Assembly: GCA_028870845.1 (NCBI GenBank)
Contig: JAGWOR010000031.1
Span: forward strand, 1 to 32,906
Length of the DNA: 32,906 nucleotides
Origin: Gammaproteobacteria bacterium
GTDB lineage: Bacteria; Pseudomonadota; Gammaproteobacteria; Natronospirales; REEB76
Direction: 5' to 3'
Part shown: positions 23,673 to 31,640 of the stretch, piece after piece
Numbering within the stretch: position 1 is the stretch's first letter
How the letters are laid out: every line of letters begins with the position of its first letter
The notes under the pieces: model-generated
What the model saw: only the letters and a program-made list of their open reading frames with translations
Told to the model about the DNA's origin: nothing
Database searches by the model: none
Made by a program: the position numbers and the translations under genes

Positions 23673-24623
23673 ATGAAGTACAAAGACTATTACGAAGTGC
23701 TGGGGATCAAACGCGGCGCCAGCGAGTCGGAAATCAAGAATGCCTACCGCAGGCTGGCGCGCAAGTATCACCCTGATGTTTCCAAGGAAAGCGGAGCAGA
23801 AGAGCGCTTCAAGGATATCGCCGAGGCCTACCAGACCCTCAAAGACGCGGAAAAACGCGCCGCCTATGACCAGTTAGGCAGGCAGCAGCCTGGGGAGGAG
23901 TTCAGGCCGCCGCCAGACTGGCAGCAGCGCTACAGCGATTCAGGATTCTCATTCGATGATATAGACCTGGCGGACCTGTTTGCGGGGTTGCGTGGCGGCA
24001 GGGCGCATGCCCCGCGCGGGCCGGTGCCAGGTCAGGACTACGAGGCTGTGGTGCATTTGACACTGGAACAGGCTTTTCATGGCACCCAGGTAAATGTGGA
24101 TCTGAGCTTGCCCGAATACGACAGTCACGGCGTAATGCGCAGGGTTCCGCAGGTGTTCAATGCGCGAATTCCCAAAGGTGTCACCGACGGGCAGCGGCTG
24201 CGGGTACCGGGAAAGGGTGGCGCCGGCTTTAACGGCGGACGTGCCGGAGACCTGTATCTCACCATTGCCTTGCATCCCCACCCGCTGTTCCGCGTAAATG
24301 GACACGATCTGTATATAGATTTGCCACTGGCGCCCTGGGAAGCGGTGCTCGGCACCAGCATTGAAGTGCCGACGCCCGCCGGCCAGGTACGGCTTAAAGT
24401 GCCTGCGGGTACGCGCGCTGGCCAGCAACTGCGCCTGCCAGCGCGCGGCCTGCCGACGCCCCACGCCGGCGCCGGTGACCTGTATGCCGTGGTGCAGATT
24501 GTGGTGCCCAGCGAGATGAGCGAAAAAGAGCGTCTGCTATTTAAGCAGTTAGCGGAAAATTCCAGCTTCAACCCGCGCGGGCATTTCAAACAGGAGGCGC
24601 GAAATGCAAGCCAAACTCGATGA
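23673..24623 (+). CDS. cbpA: CbpA-type DnaJ co-chaperone
   Basis: 316 residues. An N-terminal J domain (residues 1-70) with the HPD motif at 33-35 stimulates DnaK ATPase. A G/F-poor linker follows, then two DnaJ C-terminal beta domains (about 115-195 and 200-290) without the zinc-binding cysteine repeats of DnaJ, which is the CbpA architecture. It acts in the cytosol as a DnaK partner and, in E. coli, also binds curved DNA. TATAAA at 23617-23622 is a likely -10 element. The cbpM gene overlaps its end by 20 nt. Confidence 0.93.
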   Translation: MKYKDYYEVLGIKRGASESEIKNAYRRLARKYHPDVSKESGAEERFKDIAEAYQTLKDAEKRAAYDQLGRQQPGEEFRPPPDWQQRYSDSGFSFDDIDLADLFAGLRGGRAHAPRGPVPGQDYEAVVHLTLEQAFHGTQVNVDLSLPEYDSHGVMRRVPQVFNARIPKGVTDGQRLRVPGKGGAGFNGGRAGDLYLTIALHPHPLFRVNGHDLYIDLPLAPWEAVLGTSIEVPTPAGQVRLKVPAGTRAGQQLRLPARGLPTPHAGAGDLYAVVQIVVPSEMSEKERLLFKQLAENSSFNPRGHFKQEARNASQTR

Positions 24624-24936
24624 GGTAGTGTGGCTGAATGAACAGGAAACCGTCACCCTGTCGGAGTTGGTGGAGGCCTCTGGGCTGACGCTCGCCGAGC
24701 TTCAGGAACTGGTTGAATGCGGCGTGTTGGCACCCGTGGAATCGAAGGGTGTGGAAGCCATATTTTATGCACGCTGCGTCACCACCGCCAAAACCGCCGG
24801 CAGATTGCGCAGGGACTTTGAGCTGGACACCCATGCACTGGCTTTGGCATTAACCCTGCTGGAACGTGTGCAGGAACTGGAAGCGCGGATCCGCGAGCTA
24901 GGCGCCAGAACGCCGGGCGGGATGCGCGGGAATTGA
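24604..24936 (+). CDS. cbpM: CbpM-like chaperone modulator
   Basis: 110 residues. AGGAGG (24592-24597) inside the cbpA gene lies 6 nt before the ATG, so the two are translationally linked. The protein has a MerR-like winged helix start (VTLSELVEASGLTLAELQELVECGVLAPVE) and a C-terminal helix (ALALALTLLERVQELEARIREL), the CbpM layout. CbpM binds the J domain of CbpA and blocks its co-chaperone and DNA-binding activity. Pairing directly with cbpA makes the assignment firm despite low length. Confidence 0.88.
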   Translation: MQAKLDEVVWLNEQETVTLSELVEASGLTLAELQELVECGVLAPVESKGVEAIFYARCVTTAKTAGRLRRDFELDTHALALALTLLERVQELEARIRELGARTPGGMRGN

Positions 24937-25007
24937 AATGTGCTCAATCCGGTGCCGACATGTGCATGATGCGGTGTCCGCAGATGGAAACATCGGCCAA
25001 CGCGGCA

Positions 25008-25895
25008 TCAATCGGTAACCCTGACTAAAAGTGCTTTAGCTATGTGGCCGTGAAGCGCTGCAATACCGCGGGCAAAATGCATGAGTCCAATCAGCATCAA
25101 AATACCGATTACCACCAGCAAAGGTTCAAAGAGCCACGAGATCACAACCGGGCCGTTGAAGTAAATCAAACTACCCCAAATATGTGAAAGCGGCGACAGA
25201 ATCAGGGCCAGTGAAACCGCAAGCCAGCTGATCACGATAGTGAAATACAGGATTCCTAGCGGCAGCTGCAACACCATATAGCACAGGGTGGACCACGTGC
25301 GTCCATCCACCAGCAATTCCTTGATGCGAGTGAATAGGCGCTGTGTCCCTCCGGTATAGGGAGGGCGCCTGGGCATGCGGACACCCAGGAAAGTCTCCAC
25401 GATCCTGCCTTCCACCAGTGACAGCAAGCGTACGCTGCCGAGGAACAACAGGAAGAAGGGGATACCGATGATCAATGAGGAAAGGCCGAAGGACAGCGCG
25501 ATACCCGCAACCACCCAGGTGAAATAGAAAATTCCGGTGAATAAAGCCAGCAGCATGTAAAACAAGGCGGTGTAGGTGTGTGCGTCCGCCAGCACGCTAA
25601 AAAACCTGCCCAACAGGGATACCCGCTTTCTGGGTTTGGGTGTCCGCAGCGCCGCCTGTACTTTTAATTCCGTTTCACGGTAGGCCTCTGCCACTTCATC
25701 GGGCGCACCGTAAGTGCTGGCAATGGCCGCCAGAATCTGTTCCTCGGATTTATCCGGATGCTGGTGCATTTCACCACGCAGGTATTCCTCCGCGTCATAC
25801 AGGGCGTCCTGTATCAGCGCCGGATCGGCACCGGTCAACTGTTCACGTAATTGCTCCAGATATTCCTGGATGCTGCGGGGTAAGGGTTTATTCAT
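25008..25895 (-). CDS. HAAS/putative sensor-domain membrane protein
   Basis: 295 residues from ATG 25895; the frame extends upstream but this start has AGGA nearby and overlaps the padR stop by 8 nt (ATGAATAA). Residues 1-85 form a helical HAAS-like (DUF1700-type) domain with YLEQLREQL and DAEEYLRGE. The remainder is a putative sensor membrane domain (PF13796-like) built as two similar halves: DAHTYTALFYMLLALFTGIFYFT (from about 105) and DGRTWSTLCYMVLQLPLGILYFT (from about 198), each followed by further helices. PadR regulators are often paired with such proteins, and the membrane protein is presumably the controlled output. The exact role is unknown. Confidence 0.78.
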   Translation of the reverse strand: MNKPLPRSIQEYLEQLREQLTGADPALIQDALYDAEEYLRGEMHQHPDKSEEQILAAIASTYGAPDEVAEAYRETELKVQAALRTPKPRKRVSLLGRFFSVLADAHTYTALFYMLLALFTGIFYFTWVVAGIALSFGLSSLIIGIPFFLLFLGSVRLLSLVEGRIVETFLGVRMPRRPPYTGGTQRLFTRIKELLVDGRTWSTLCYMVLQLPLGILYFTIVISWLAVSLALILSPLSHIWGSLIYFNGPVVISWLFEPLLVVIGILMLIGLMHFARGIAALHGHIAKALLVRVTD

Positions 25896-26256
25896 GGGGT
25901 ATTTCCTGCATGATGGAGTCGACAAAATCCCGGGTGCTAACCCAGGCATCCTTCCATTGGGAGAGTGCTTTGCGGCCTGCTGTGGTGATCGTGTAATAGC
26001 GCCGGGGCGGGCCGGAGACCGATGGTTCAACGTAACTGTCCAATAATCCGGCTGCGGAAAGCGAGCGCAATACCGGATACAGCGTGCCCTGCTTCATGAC
26101 CGGGTTTTCCTGATTGTCCTGTTCCAGGCGCTTGGCGATCTGGTATCCGTATTGGGGTTCGCCGGCCTCCGCCAGCGTGGCCAGCAGTACCAGGGCCACG
26201 ATGCCGGCATTGAGTTCTTTCTGGAATTTACGCAAGTGAGCATAATCCGCACTCAT
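25888..26256 (-). CDS. PadR-family transcriptional regulator
   Basis: 122 residues. The winged-helix pattern of PadR is clear: LNAGIVALVLLATLAE...YGYQIAKRLEQ, then GTLYPVLRSLSAAGLLDSY, then RRYYTITTAGRKAL. The short C-terminal helix places it in the small PadR group (PadR-s2-like). It overlaps the sensor-domain gene by 8 nt, so the pair forms one operon. The promoter just upstream is covered by a set of AGTAAT half-sites, consistent with self-repression. Confidence 0.9.
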   Translation of the reverse strand: MSADYAHLRKFQKELNAGIVALVLLATLAEAGEPQYGYQIAKRLEQDNQENPVMKQGTLYPVLRSLSAAGLLDSYVEPSVSGPPRRYYTITTAGRKALSQWKDAWVSTRDFVDSIMQEIPHE

Positions 26257-26287
26257 GCTCGCAATACTCAGGTGTTCTATATTGATA

Positions 26288-26314
26288 AGTAATATATATT
26301 ACTAACTTAGTAAT
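26288..26314. promoter_or_regulatory. Probable PadR operator: three alternating AGTAAT half-sites
   Basis: AGTAATATATATTACT (26288-26303) is a perfect 16-bp palindrome. The right half also pairs with a third half-site to give ATTACTAACTTAGTAAT (26298-26314), a second palindrome apart from its central base. It lies 32 nt upstream of the padR start and covers the promoter spacer and -10. Confidence 0.7.
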
Positions 26315-26320
26315 AGTCAA
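26291..26320 (-). promoter_or_regulatory. Sigma-70 promoter of padR operon
   Basis: On the minus strand TTGACT (26320-26315, 5 of 6) and TATATT (26296-26291, 5 of 6) are separated by 18 nt. The spacer and -10 coincide with the AGTAAT palindromes. Confidence 0.65.
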
Positions 26321-26369
26321 TAACAACCAGGATTCCAGATGGAACTGGATGATCCATCAGAACAGGGTT

Positions 26370-26738
26370 TTATTCCGGCCAGCCGTATGCTGTCAGGTCT
26401 ATTTGGCCAGCCTTTTTGAACCTCACGCCTTCCTGCAACAGCCGTAAACGCTGGTTTTCCGCGCCTTGTCCATGTCTGCGGCCGCTGATGCGGCCTTGGT
26501 GGTTAATGACTCTTTGCCAGGGGACGCGGCTGCCTGGCGGCAGGGCTGCCATTGCATAACCCACCTGACGGGGCGAGCAACAGCCCACCAGCCTGGCAAT
26601 CCGGCCATAGGTGCTGACCCGCCCACGCGGGATGCCGCGTACCGCCGCATAAATCCGGGCATACAGGCTGTCAACGGGTGAATCAGCCTTTCGTTTGTTC
26701 ACCACAGAGAATGTAATCCTTGTCCTGTTCCGTGACAT
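26370..26738 (-). CDS. Alkyltransferase-like (ATL) DNA-binding protein
   Basis: Up to 122 residues; the start is uncertain because this ATG lies inside the upstream gene (56-nt overlap) with no clear ribosome-binding site, and in-frame GTG codons follow at 26705 and 26702. The MGMT/Ogt DNA-binding fold is complete: IPRGRVSTYGRIA (Y44), CCSPRQVGYAMAALPPG (arginine finger R57), and PWQRVINHQGRIS. In alkyltransferases the last motif is PCHRV with the acceptor cysteine; here tryptophan (W74) replaces it, the hallmark of ATL proteins. These flip and bind O6-alkylguanine and recruit nucleotide excision repair rather than removing the alkyl group. Confidence 0.9.
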   Translation of the reverse strand: MSRNRTRITFSVVNKRKADSPVDSLYARIYAAVRGIPRGRVSTYGRIARLVGCCSPRQVGYAMAALPPGSRVPWQRVINHQGRISGRRHGQGAENQRLRLLQEGVRFKKAGQIDLTAYGWPE

Positions 26739-27048
26739 ACCGGCATAGGTAGCGGTCGGGATCCAAGGGACGGTATTGGTCCCGGTACGGATAGGGGGGT
26801 GGGGAAGACAGGTTCTGATACTGGGTTTGATGCATCATCTGCAGGTTCTGCCAGTTTTTATACTGGCGTTTGTCGTCGATGTGCATCCGGCAGCTGATGT
26901 ACCGGGGTTCCGGGTAATTCCAGCCCTGGTTTCTGCAGGTCTGGTCATCCTGGGTGGCAAGCTTCAAGGTTCGCGCTTGTTCCCGCTCCGCCAGATGCGC
27001 ACAGCCAGTGAGCAGGATTGCCGTCATGATCAATGCCCTGACTTTCAT
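26683..27048 (-). CDS. Small lipoprotein of unknown function
   Basis: 121 residues with a typical lipoprotein signal peptide (lipobox LTGC, Cys16) and AGGTG a few nt before the ATG. The mature part is short, polar and tyrosine/proline-rich (SSPPPYPYRDQYRPLDPDRYLC) with four further cysteines. No known domain is recognised. Its end overlaps the start of the ATL gene on the same strand. Confidence 0.75.
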   Translation of the reverse strand: MKVRALIMTAILLTGCAHLAEREQARTLKLATQDDQTCRNQGWNYPEPRYISCRMHIDDKRQYKNWQNLQMMHQTQYQNLSSPPPYPYRDQYRPLDPDRYLCRYVTEQDKDYILCGEQTKG

Positions 27049-27242
27049 GTATCACCTATGACAATGGCTGATGGCAAGATTACCCCCAAGCCAGACTGTT
27101 CGCCACGCCAGACTCAGGGTTTGTGCCAAATGCTTAACCGCAGCACTGGCCTCAGGCACCAGCTGAACCACTGGCGTAAAATACGTACTAAGCCATAACC
27201 CGGCTCCGCCGGCTGTAACAACCTGAGGATACGGAGAATTCC

Positions 27243-27812
27243 ATGCAAATCATCAAACCTGTGCGCACTGCATGTTTCCTGCTGGCAATGGCCGTATTCC
27301 TGGCTGCTTGCGCCAGCAAGCCGGAAAGCAACCTGGGCATCAAGGGCGCCCCGGACTGGGTGAACCAGGGAACCCAGGCACTCAAGGACAACGGCAACCG
27401 CTATATTTACGGCATCGGGTCGGCGCCTGCCATGAACGATCTGTCATTGCAAACTTCGACGGCTGATGACCGGGCCCGCGCCGAAGTTGCCAGAGTATTA
27501 TCCAGCTTCATGCATGTGGTCTCCCAGGATTACGGTGCCTCCGCCGGAATGGGCCAGAACCAGCAGAACGAGCAGTCCGTATCACGGCAGATTGAAAGCA
27601 TTACCAGCCAGAACGTCAGCGGCGCCCAAATCACGGCGCACTGGATGGATCCGAAGACCGGCATGATCTGGAGTCTTGTGAAGCTTGATATGAATGATGT
27701 TAAATCCATGATCGCCAGTTCTGACGCCATGAATGCCGGCTTCAAGAGTTATTTTGCCGGACATGCCGACAACATCTTCGATGGCATGACCAAGGGTGGC
27801 GGCAATGAATAA
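27243..27812 (+). CDS. LPP20-family lipoprotein
   Basis: 189 residues; GGAG lies 6 nt before the start. Lipobox LAAC gives Cys23 as lipidated residue. The mature region has the LPP20 pattern: a PDWV segment, RYIYGIGSAP, an A-R-A-E helix (ADDRARAEVARVLSSFMHVV), and a domain ending HWMDPKTGMIWSLVKLDMNDV. The family contains surface or periplasmic lipoproteins such as Helicobacter Lpp20 and Vibrio FlgP. The next gene overlaps by 8 nt. It is the first gene of a four-lipoprotein operon. Confidence 0.85.
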   Translation: MQIIKPVRTACFLLAMAVFLAACASKPESNLGIKGAPDWVNQGTQALKDNGNRYIYGIGSAPAMNDLSLQTSTADDRARAEVARVLSSFMHVVSQDYGASAGMGQNQQNEQSVSRQIESITSQNVSGAQITAHWMDPKTGMIWSLVKLDMNDVKSMIASSDAMNAGFKSYFAGHADNIFDGMTKGGGNE

Positions 27813-28422
27813 ACAACTGTGCAAATACCTTGCCTTGCCCACCTTGACCTGCATGCTGTTGCTGGCAGGCTGCTCCAGCATGCCTAAGGTGGAACGTATT
27901 TCACCGAATCAGGTGACCGATATCAGCGGTTATTGGAACGACACGGATGCCAACTTAACCGCCCAGCAGATGATCAGCCAGATGCTGGGCGATCCCTGGC
28001 TGGCGAATTTCGAGGCACAGCATAACGGTAACCAGCCGACGGTTATCGTCGGTCAGATCAACAATCTTTCCTCCGAGCATATCAATGTCCAAACCTTTGT
28101 CGATGACATGCAGCGTGAGCTCATCAATTCCAACAAGGTGCAGTTCGTGGCTTCAGCCAATCAGCGAACCGAAGTGCGCGGCGAGCGCCAGGATCAGGAC
28201 CTGAATGCCACGGCTGCCACCCGCAGCCCCATGGGTCAGGAGACCGGGGCGAATTTTATGATGCAGGGCACGATCAATACGATCATCGACGCAGCCGGCG
28301 ACACATCGGTCAAGTATTATCAGGTGGACTTGCGGCTCATCAACATGCGGGACAACGTCATCGTCTGGGTCGGGCAGAAGAAAATCAAGAAAATCGTAAC
28401 CAAGCCAGGGTTCCGCTTCTAA
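27805..28422 (+). CDS. lpoB: LpoB-family penicillin-binding protein activator lipoprotein
   Basis: 205 residues, start at 27805 with GGGTGG upstream and an ATGAATAA overlap with the previous gene. Lipobox LAGC (Cys23). The rest matches the LpoB/YcfM family: VTDISGYWNDTDANLTAQQMI, VIVGQINNLSSEHINVQTFVDDMQRELINS, FMMQGTINTIIDAAG and VDLRLINMRDNVIVWVGQKKIKK. E. coli LpoB reaches from the outer membrane to activate PBP1B; its core has a CsgG-like fold. The long disordered proline spacer of E. coli LpoB is absent here, and the genomic context (LPP20/COG3014) differs, so the target may not be PBP1B. Confidence 0.85.
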   Translation: MNKQLCKYLALPTLTCMLLLAGCSSMPKVERISPNQVTDISGYWNDTDANLTAQQMISQMLGDPWLANFEAQHNGNQPTVIVGQINNLSSEHINVQTFVDDMQRELINSNKVQFVASANQRTEVRGERQDQDLNATAATRSPMGQETGANFMMQGTINTIIDAAGDTSVKYYQVDLRLINMRDNVIVWVGQKKIKKIVTKPGFRF

Positions 28423-28442
28423 AGCGGACACACGGCTCCGGT

Positions 28443-29768
28443 ATGCGGGACGACTGCCTGGATTGGCAAGGGGCGGTAACGCGATGGGTTGCGCTTTTTA
28501 TTCTAATCGCAGGTGTGTCTGTCAGTGCCGGTTGCGCAAGCTACCGGGGCGATATGCTGTCGGTGGATCAAGCGCTGGCGGCTCGGCAGCCGGAAGCGGC
28601 GCTCAAGGCGCTGGCTCCCCTGTCTGGCGGCCGCAATCAGCTGCTGTATCTCCTGAACAAGGGCATGATTCTGCGCCTGCAGGGGGATTACGCCGGCAGT
28701 GTGCGGGCTTTCGAGGCGGCTAAACCGTTGATGCGGTACCTGGAAGCCACCAGCATCAGTGAAAATGCGGGTGCCTTGACGTTGAGCGAAAACCTGCGCA
28801 GTTACGAGGCGCCGCTTTACGAGCGACTGCTGTTGCATGTGTATCAGGGATTGAACTATCTGCAGTTAAATCGTCCGGATTCGGCACGTGTGGAAGCGCA
28901 GCAGATCGATAACCTGCTCAAGCGACTGTATCCAGGCACGGATGCCACGCCGCATGGCGGTGATGCATTCGCCCGATATTTCTCGGGATTGGTTTACGAG
29001 GATCTGGGTGAGTGGAGTGATGCCATGATTTCATACCGCATGGCTTACAAGGCATATAAGGCTGAAGGTGTGCCGGATAGCGCAATCCCGCCGGATCTTC
29101 AGGTAAGCCTGTGCCGTTTTGCCGATTATCTAGGCCTTAATCAGGAACTGGCGGAATACAAGCAGCGATTCCATGTGGAAAGCTGGCCGCCAGTCGCTGC
29201 CAGCGGCAGCGATCCCAACGGCCAACTGATATTTATATTCAGTAACGGCCTGGCGCCCGAAAAGCTGCCGGTCCAGACAGTGCTGCAGAATCCCGCGGAT
29301 GGACACTTTTTCACGGTATCTTTGCCGTCGATACGGCGCCGGGTGCCGGCTGTCACCGACGCGGTGGTGGATGTACATGATCAGAGCGTGTCTACAGTAC
29401 CTGTGGAAAGCGTCGCGGCGGATGCAGCCAAGGCACTGGCGGCGGAAATGCCCAAGCTGATTGCCGATGAGATTGCCCGCAATGTGGCGCGTCTGGCTGC
29501 TGCCAATCAGGCGGATAAAAAGGGCCAGGGATTGGGAGTGCTGCTGAGCCTGGTGGGTTCAATCGCCGACCAGCCGGACACGCGCATTTGGAATACGCTG
29601 CCGGACGACATCCAGCTGGCCAGGCTGAGCCTGCCGCCCGGGACCTATCGGGTGACGGTGCAGCTACAAGGCCGTTATGGCGGTATAGTAAAAACCGAGA
29701 AATTCGACGATGTGGTCATCCAACCCGGCCAGATGACGTTTACCACCTTGCACTGGGTAACATATTAA
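28443..29768 (+). CDS. COG3014-like TPR lipoprotein
   Basis: 441 residues. The lipoprotein signal ends at SAGC (Cys31). An N-terminal helical TPR-like region follows (LAARQPEAALKALAPLSGGRNQLLYLLNKGMILRLQGDYAGSVRAFEAA), then an ERLLLHVYQGLNYLQLNRPDSARVEAQQ stretch that I associate with COG3014, and a C-terminal beta-rich part. It is regularly found next to LpoB-like and LPP20 genes in gammaproteobacteria, as here. The ATG has only a weak ribosome-binding site. The function of the family is not established. Confidence 0.78.
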   Translation: MRDDCLDWQGAVTRWVALFILIAGVSVSAGCASYRGDMLSVDQALAARQPEAALKALAPLSGGRNQLLYLLNKGMILRLQGDYAGSVRAFEAAKPLMRYLEATSISENAGALTLSENLRSYEAPLYERLLLHVYQGLNYLQLNRPDSARVEAQQIDNLLKRLYPGTDATPHGGDAFARYFSGLVYEDLGEWSDAMISYRMAYKAYKAEGVPDSAIPPDLQVSLCRFADYLGLNQELAEYKQRFHVESWPPVAASGSDPNGQLIFIFSNGLAPEKLPVQTVLQNPADGHFFTVSLPSIRRRVPAVTDAVVDVHDQSVSTVPVESVAADAAKALAAEMPKLIADEIARNVARLAAANQADKKGQGLGVLLSLVGSIADQPDTRIWNTLPDDIQLARLSLPPGTYRVTVQLQGRYGGIVKTEKFDDVVIQPGQMTFTTLHWVTY

Positions 29769-29784
29769 ACATGAGGGAACTACC

Positions 29785-30810
29785 GTGAATATGCGCTACT
29801 GCCGGAATGTTTGCATACTGCTGATGGGATTGCTTGCGGCCTGCAGCCAAAGCCCCAAGCCAGGCACGCAACCGCCATGGATCATGGGCAGTGACGCAAA
29901 ATACCCGGCATCTGCTTACCTGCTGGGGCGGGGCCAGGGAGACAGCCTGGCGGTTGCCAGGGACCGCGCACGCGCGGATCTTGCCAAGATCTTTTCGGTG
30001 GATGTCAGTGAACAGACCAAGGACGTTGCATCTTTCACCCAGGAGTCCACGGGTCCGACAAAGAATACCTTGGATGTAAGCCGAAACCTGAGCACCCGTA
30101 CCAATGAAATGCTCCGCGGGGTGGAAATTGGCGAAACCTGGCAGGACCCTGCAACCCAGGAATACTACGCACTGGCCGTGCTGTCGCGTCCGAAAGCGGA
30201 TGTGGCCCTGCGTCAGCAAATCAGCGATCTGGATGCCAGCACGCGTGCCTACCTGACCCAGGCGCAGTCGAGCAATGACCTGTTTGTGAAAATCGCCAAT
30301 GCCACGCAGGCGGTCAATGCCCAAAGCACACGTGCAGGCCTGCAGCGTGAACTGCAGGTGGTGGATATTACCGGCCGTGGCATGCCTTCAGAGTGGAATC
30401 TGGGCCAGTTGCGCACGGATCGCAATGCATTACTCGCACGCCTGAAAATAAGCGCTGCCGCTACCGGCCAGGACGCCGCTGCGGTTCAGCAGGTGCTTGC
30501 TGGAGCGCTGGCAAACGCCGGTTTCACGGTGGCCGGAGCAGGTGATTACACCATGACGGCGAATCTCAACTATGCAAACCTGGCGTTGCGCGGCGATGGC
30601 TGGTACTGGATCACCGGCGCTCTGCAGGTGACGCTGGCCGCCAATAACGGCGGACAGGCCCATGGCGTACACCGCTGGGATATCAAGGTTTCCGCCACGG
30701 ATCCACAACTGGTGCATCAAAGGCTCATGGATCAGATCGCGCTGTACTTGAACAGCGACATTCAATCGACGGTATTAAGCTTCGCGGAAGGCACCGCATC
30801 TAACAAGTAA
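29785..30810 (+). CDS. Second LPP20-family lipoprotein
   Basis: 341 residues from GTG 29785, which has GAGGGA 6 nt upstream (ATG 29791 is the alternative). Lipobox LAAC (Cys20). An LPP20 domain opens the mature part (PPWIMGSDAKYPASAYLLGRGQG, then a helix with ARDRARADLAKIFSVDVSEQ). A longer C-terminal half contains AVQQVLAGALANAGFTVAGAGDYTMTANLNY and WYWITGALQVTL, reminiscent of small beta-alpha domains in outer-membrane assembly lipoproteins. It closes the operon that starts with the shorter LPP20 gene, suggesting the two act as paralogous parts of one envelope complex. Confidence 0.8.
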   Translation: MNMRYCRNVCILLMGLLAACSQSPKPGTQPPWIMGSDAKYPASAYLLGRGQGDSLAVARDRARADLAKIFSVDVSEQTKDVASFTQESTGPTKNTLDVSRNLSTRTNEMLRGVEIGETWQDPATQEYYALAVLSRPKADVALRQQISDLDASTRAYLTQAQSSNDLFVKIANATQAVNAQSTRAGLQRELQVVDITGRGMPSEWNLGQLRTDRNALLARLKISAAATGQDAAAVQQVLAGALANAGFTVAGAGDYTMTANLNYANLALRGDGWYWITGALQVTLAANNGGQAHGVHRWDIKVSATDPQLVHQRLMDQIALYLNSDIQSTVLSFAEGTASNK

Positions 30811-30959
30811 GCTGCGGGCGCTCACATCGGAACTATTCCTGATATTCAGGGAGTCTGAATTATCCGCATAATGAATGCCGCTGAAGAGTGAAATCAATGG
30901 TTAAACACAATGACTGGTTTAAGGACGGCGTATAAAGAAAAGCTGACTACCGGTCCATT

Positions 30960-31640
30960 TTATTGTGAGCGAGCTGCCGGCACGAGTTGTGATTGTTCCT
31001 TTACCCAAACTGCCAGTTCCACACGGTTCTTCAATTTTGTGCGCCTGAGTATGCGTTTCATGTGAACTTTTACGGTTTCTTCGGTAATACCCAGCAATTG
31101 CGCGATCATCTTGTTGGTTTTACCCTGCGCCACGGCCGCCACGATTTCGCATTCGCGCCTGGACAGCACATTTCTTTCTTCATTGCCATCGCGGCTGTTT
31201 TTGTGGTTGAGCACGCGGCCCAAGGCTGATCTGAGCCGCTGGCTGAGGATGATCTCGCCTTTGAGCGCGTGTTGCACCCCTTCAAGCAGCTCCTCGGGTT
31301 CCATGTCTTTAAGCATATAGCCAACCGCGCCTTCGCGTAAGGCTTCCGTTAGATCCTCTTCCGCATCGGATACGGTCAGTATGATCACCTTCATGTTCGG
31401 CCAGCGAGGCCTGATTTGCCGCAACAGATCAAGCCCGCTTTTATTGCCCAGCCGCAAGTCAAGCAGCACCAGATCCGGCAGGGTTTCAGCTATGCCGGCC
31501 ACCGCCGAGTCAAAATTCGCGGCCTCCCCGGCGATTTCAATTTCGCGGGCGAATTGCAGCAATTGGCGTATCCCCCTGCGGAACACCGGGTGATCATCAA
31601 CAACATATAAACGCTTTTTTTTACCGCTTTTACTGCGCAT
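30960..31640 (-). CDS. NarL/FixJ-family response regulator
   Basis: 226 residues from ATG 31640, which overlaps the kinase stop by 11 nt; the frame extends upstream without support. Receiver domain: D15 and D16, phospho-acceptor D61 (LLDLR), T89 and K111 are all in place. A LuxR-type helix-turn-helix follows (LSRRECEIVAAVAQGKTNKMIAQLLGITEETVKVHMKRILRR). It is transcribed with the kinase gene. Targets are unknown; no NarL heptamer cluster was evident to me in this window. Confidence 0.93.
   Translation of the reverse strand: MRSKSGKKKRLYVVDDHPVFRRGIRQLLQFAREIEIAGEAANFDSAVAGIAETLPDLVLLDLRLGNKSGLDLLRQIRPRWPNMKVIILTVSDAEEDLTEALREGAVGYMLKDMEPEELLEGVQHALKGEIILSQRLRSALGRVLNHKNSRDGNEERNVLSRRECEIVAAVAQGKTNKMIAQLLGITEETVKVHMKRILRRTKLKNRVELAVWVKEQSQLVPAARSQ

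Noticed and set aside
30836-30852. TTCCTGA/TCAGGGA hairpin between the lipoprotein operon and the response regulator gene
   Set aside because: Short stem with a wobble pair and no T-run; cannot be called a terminator with confidence.
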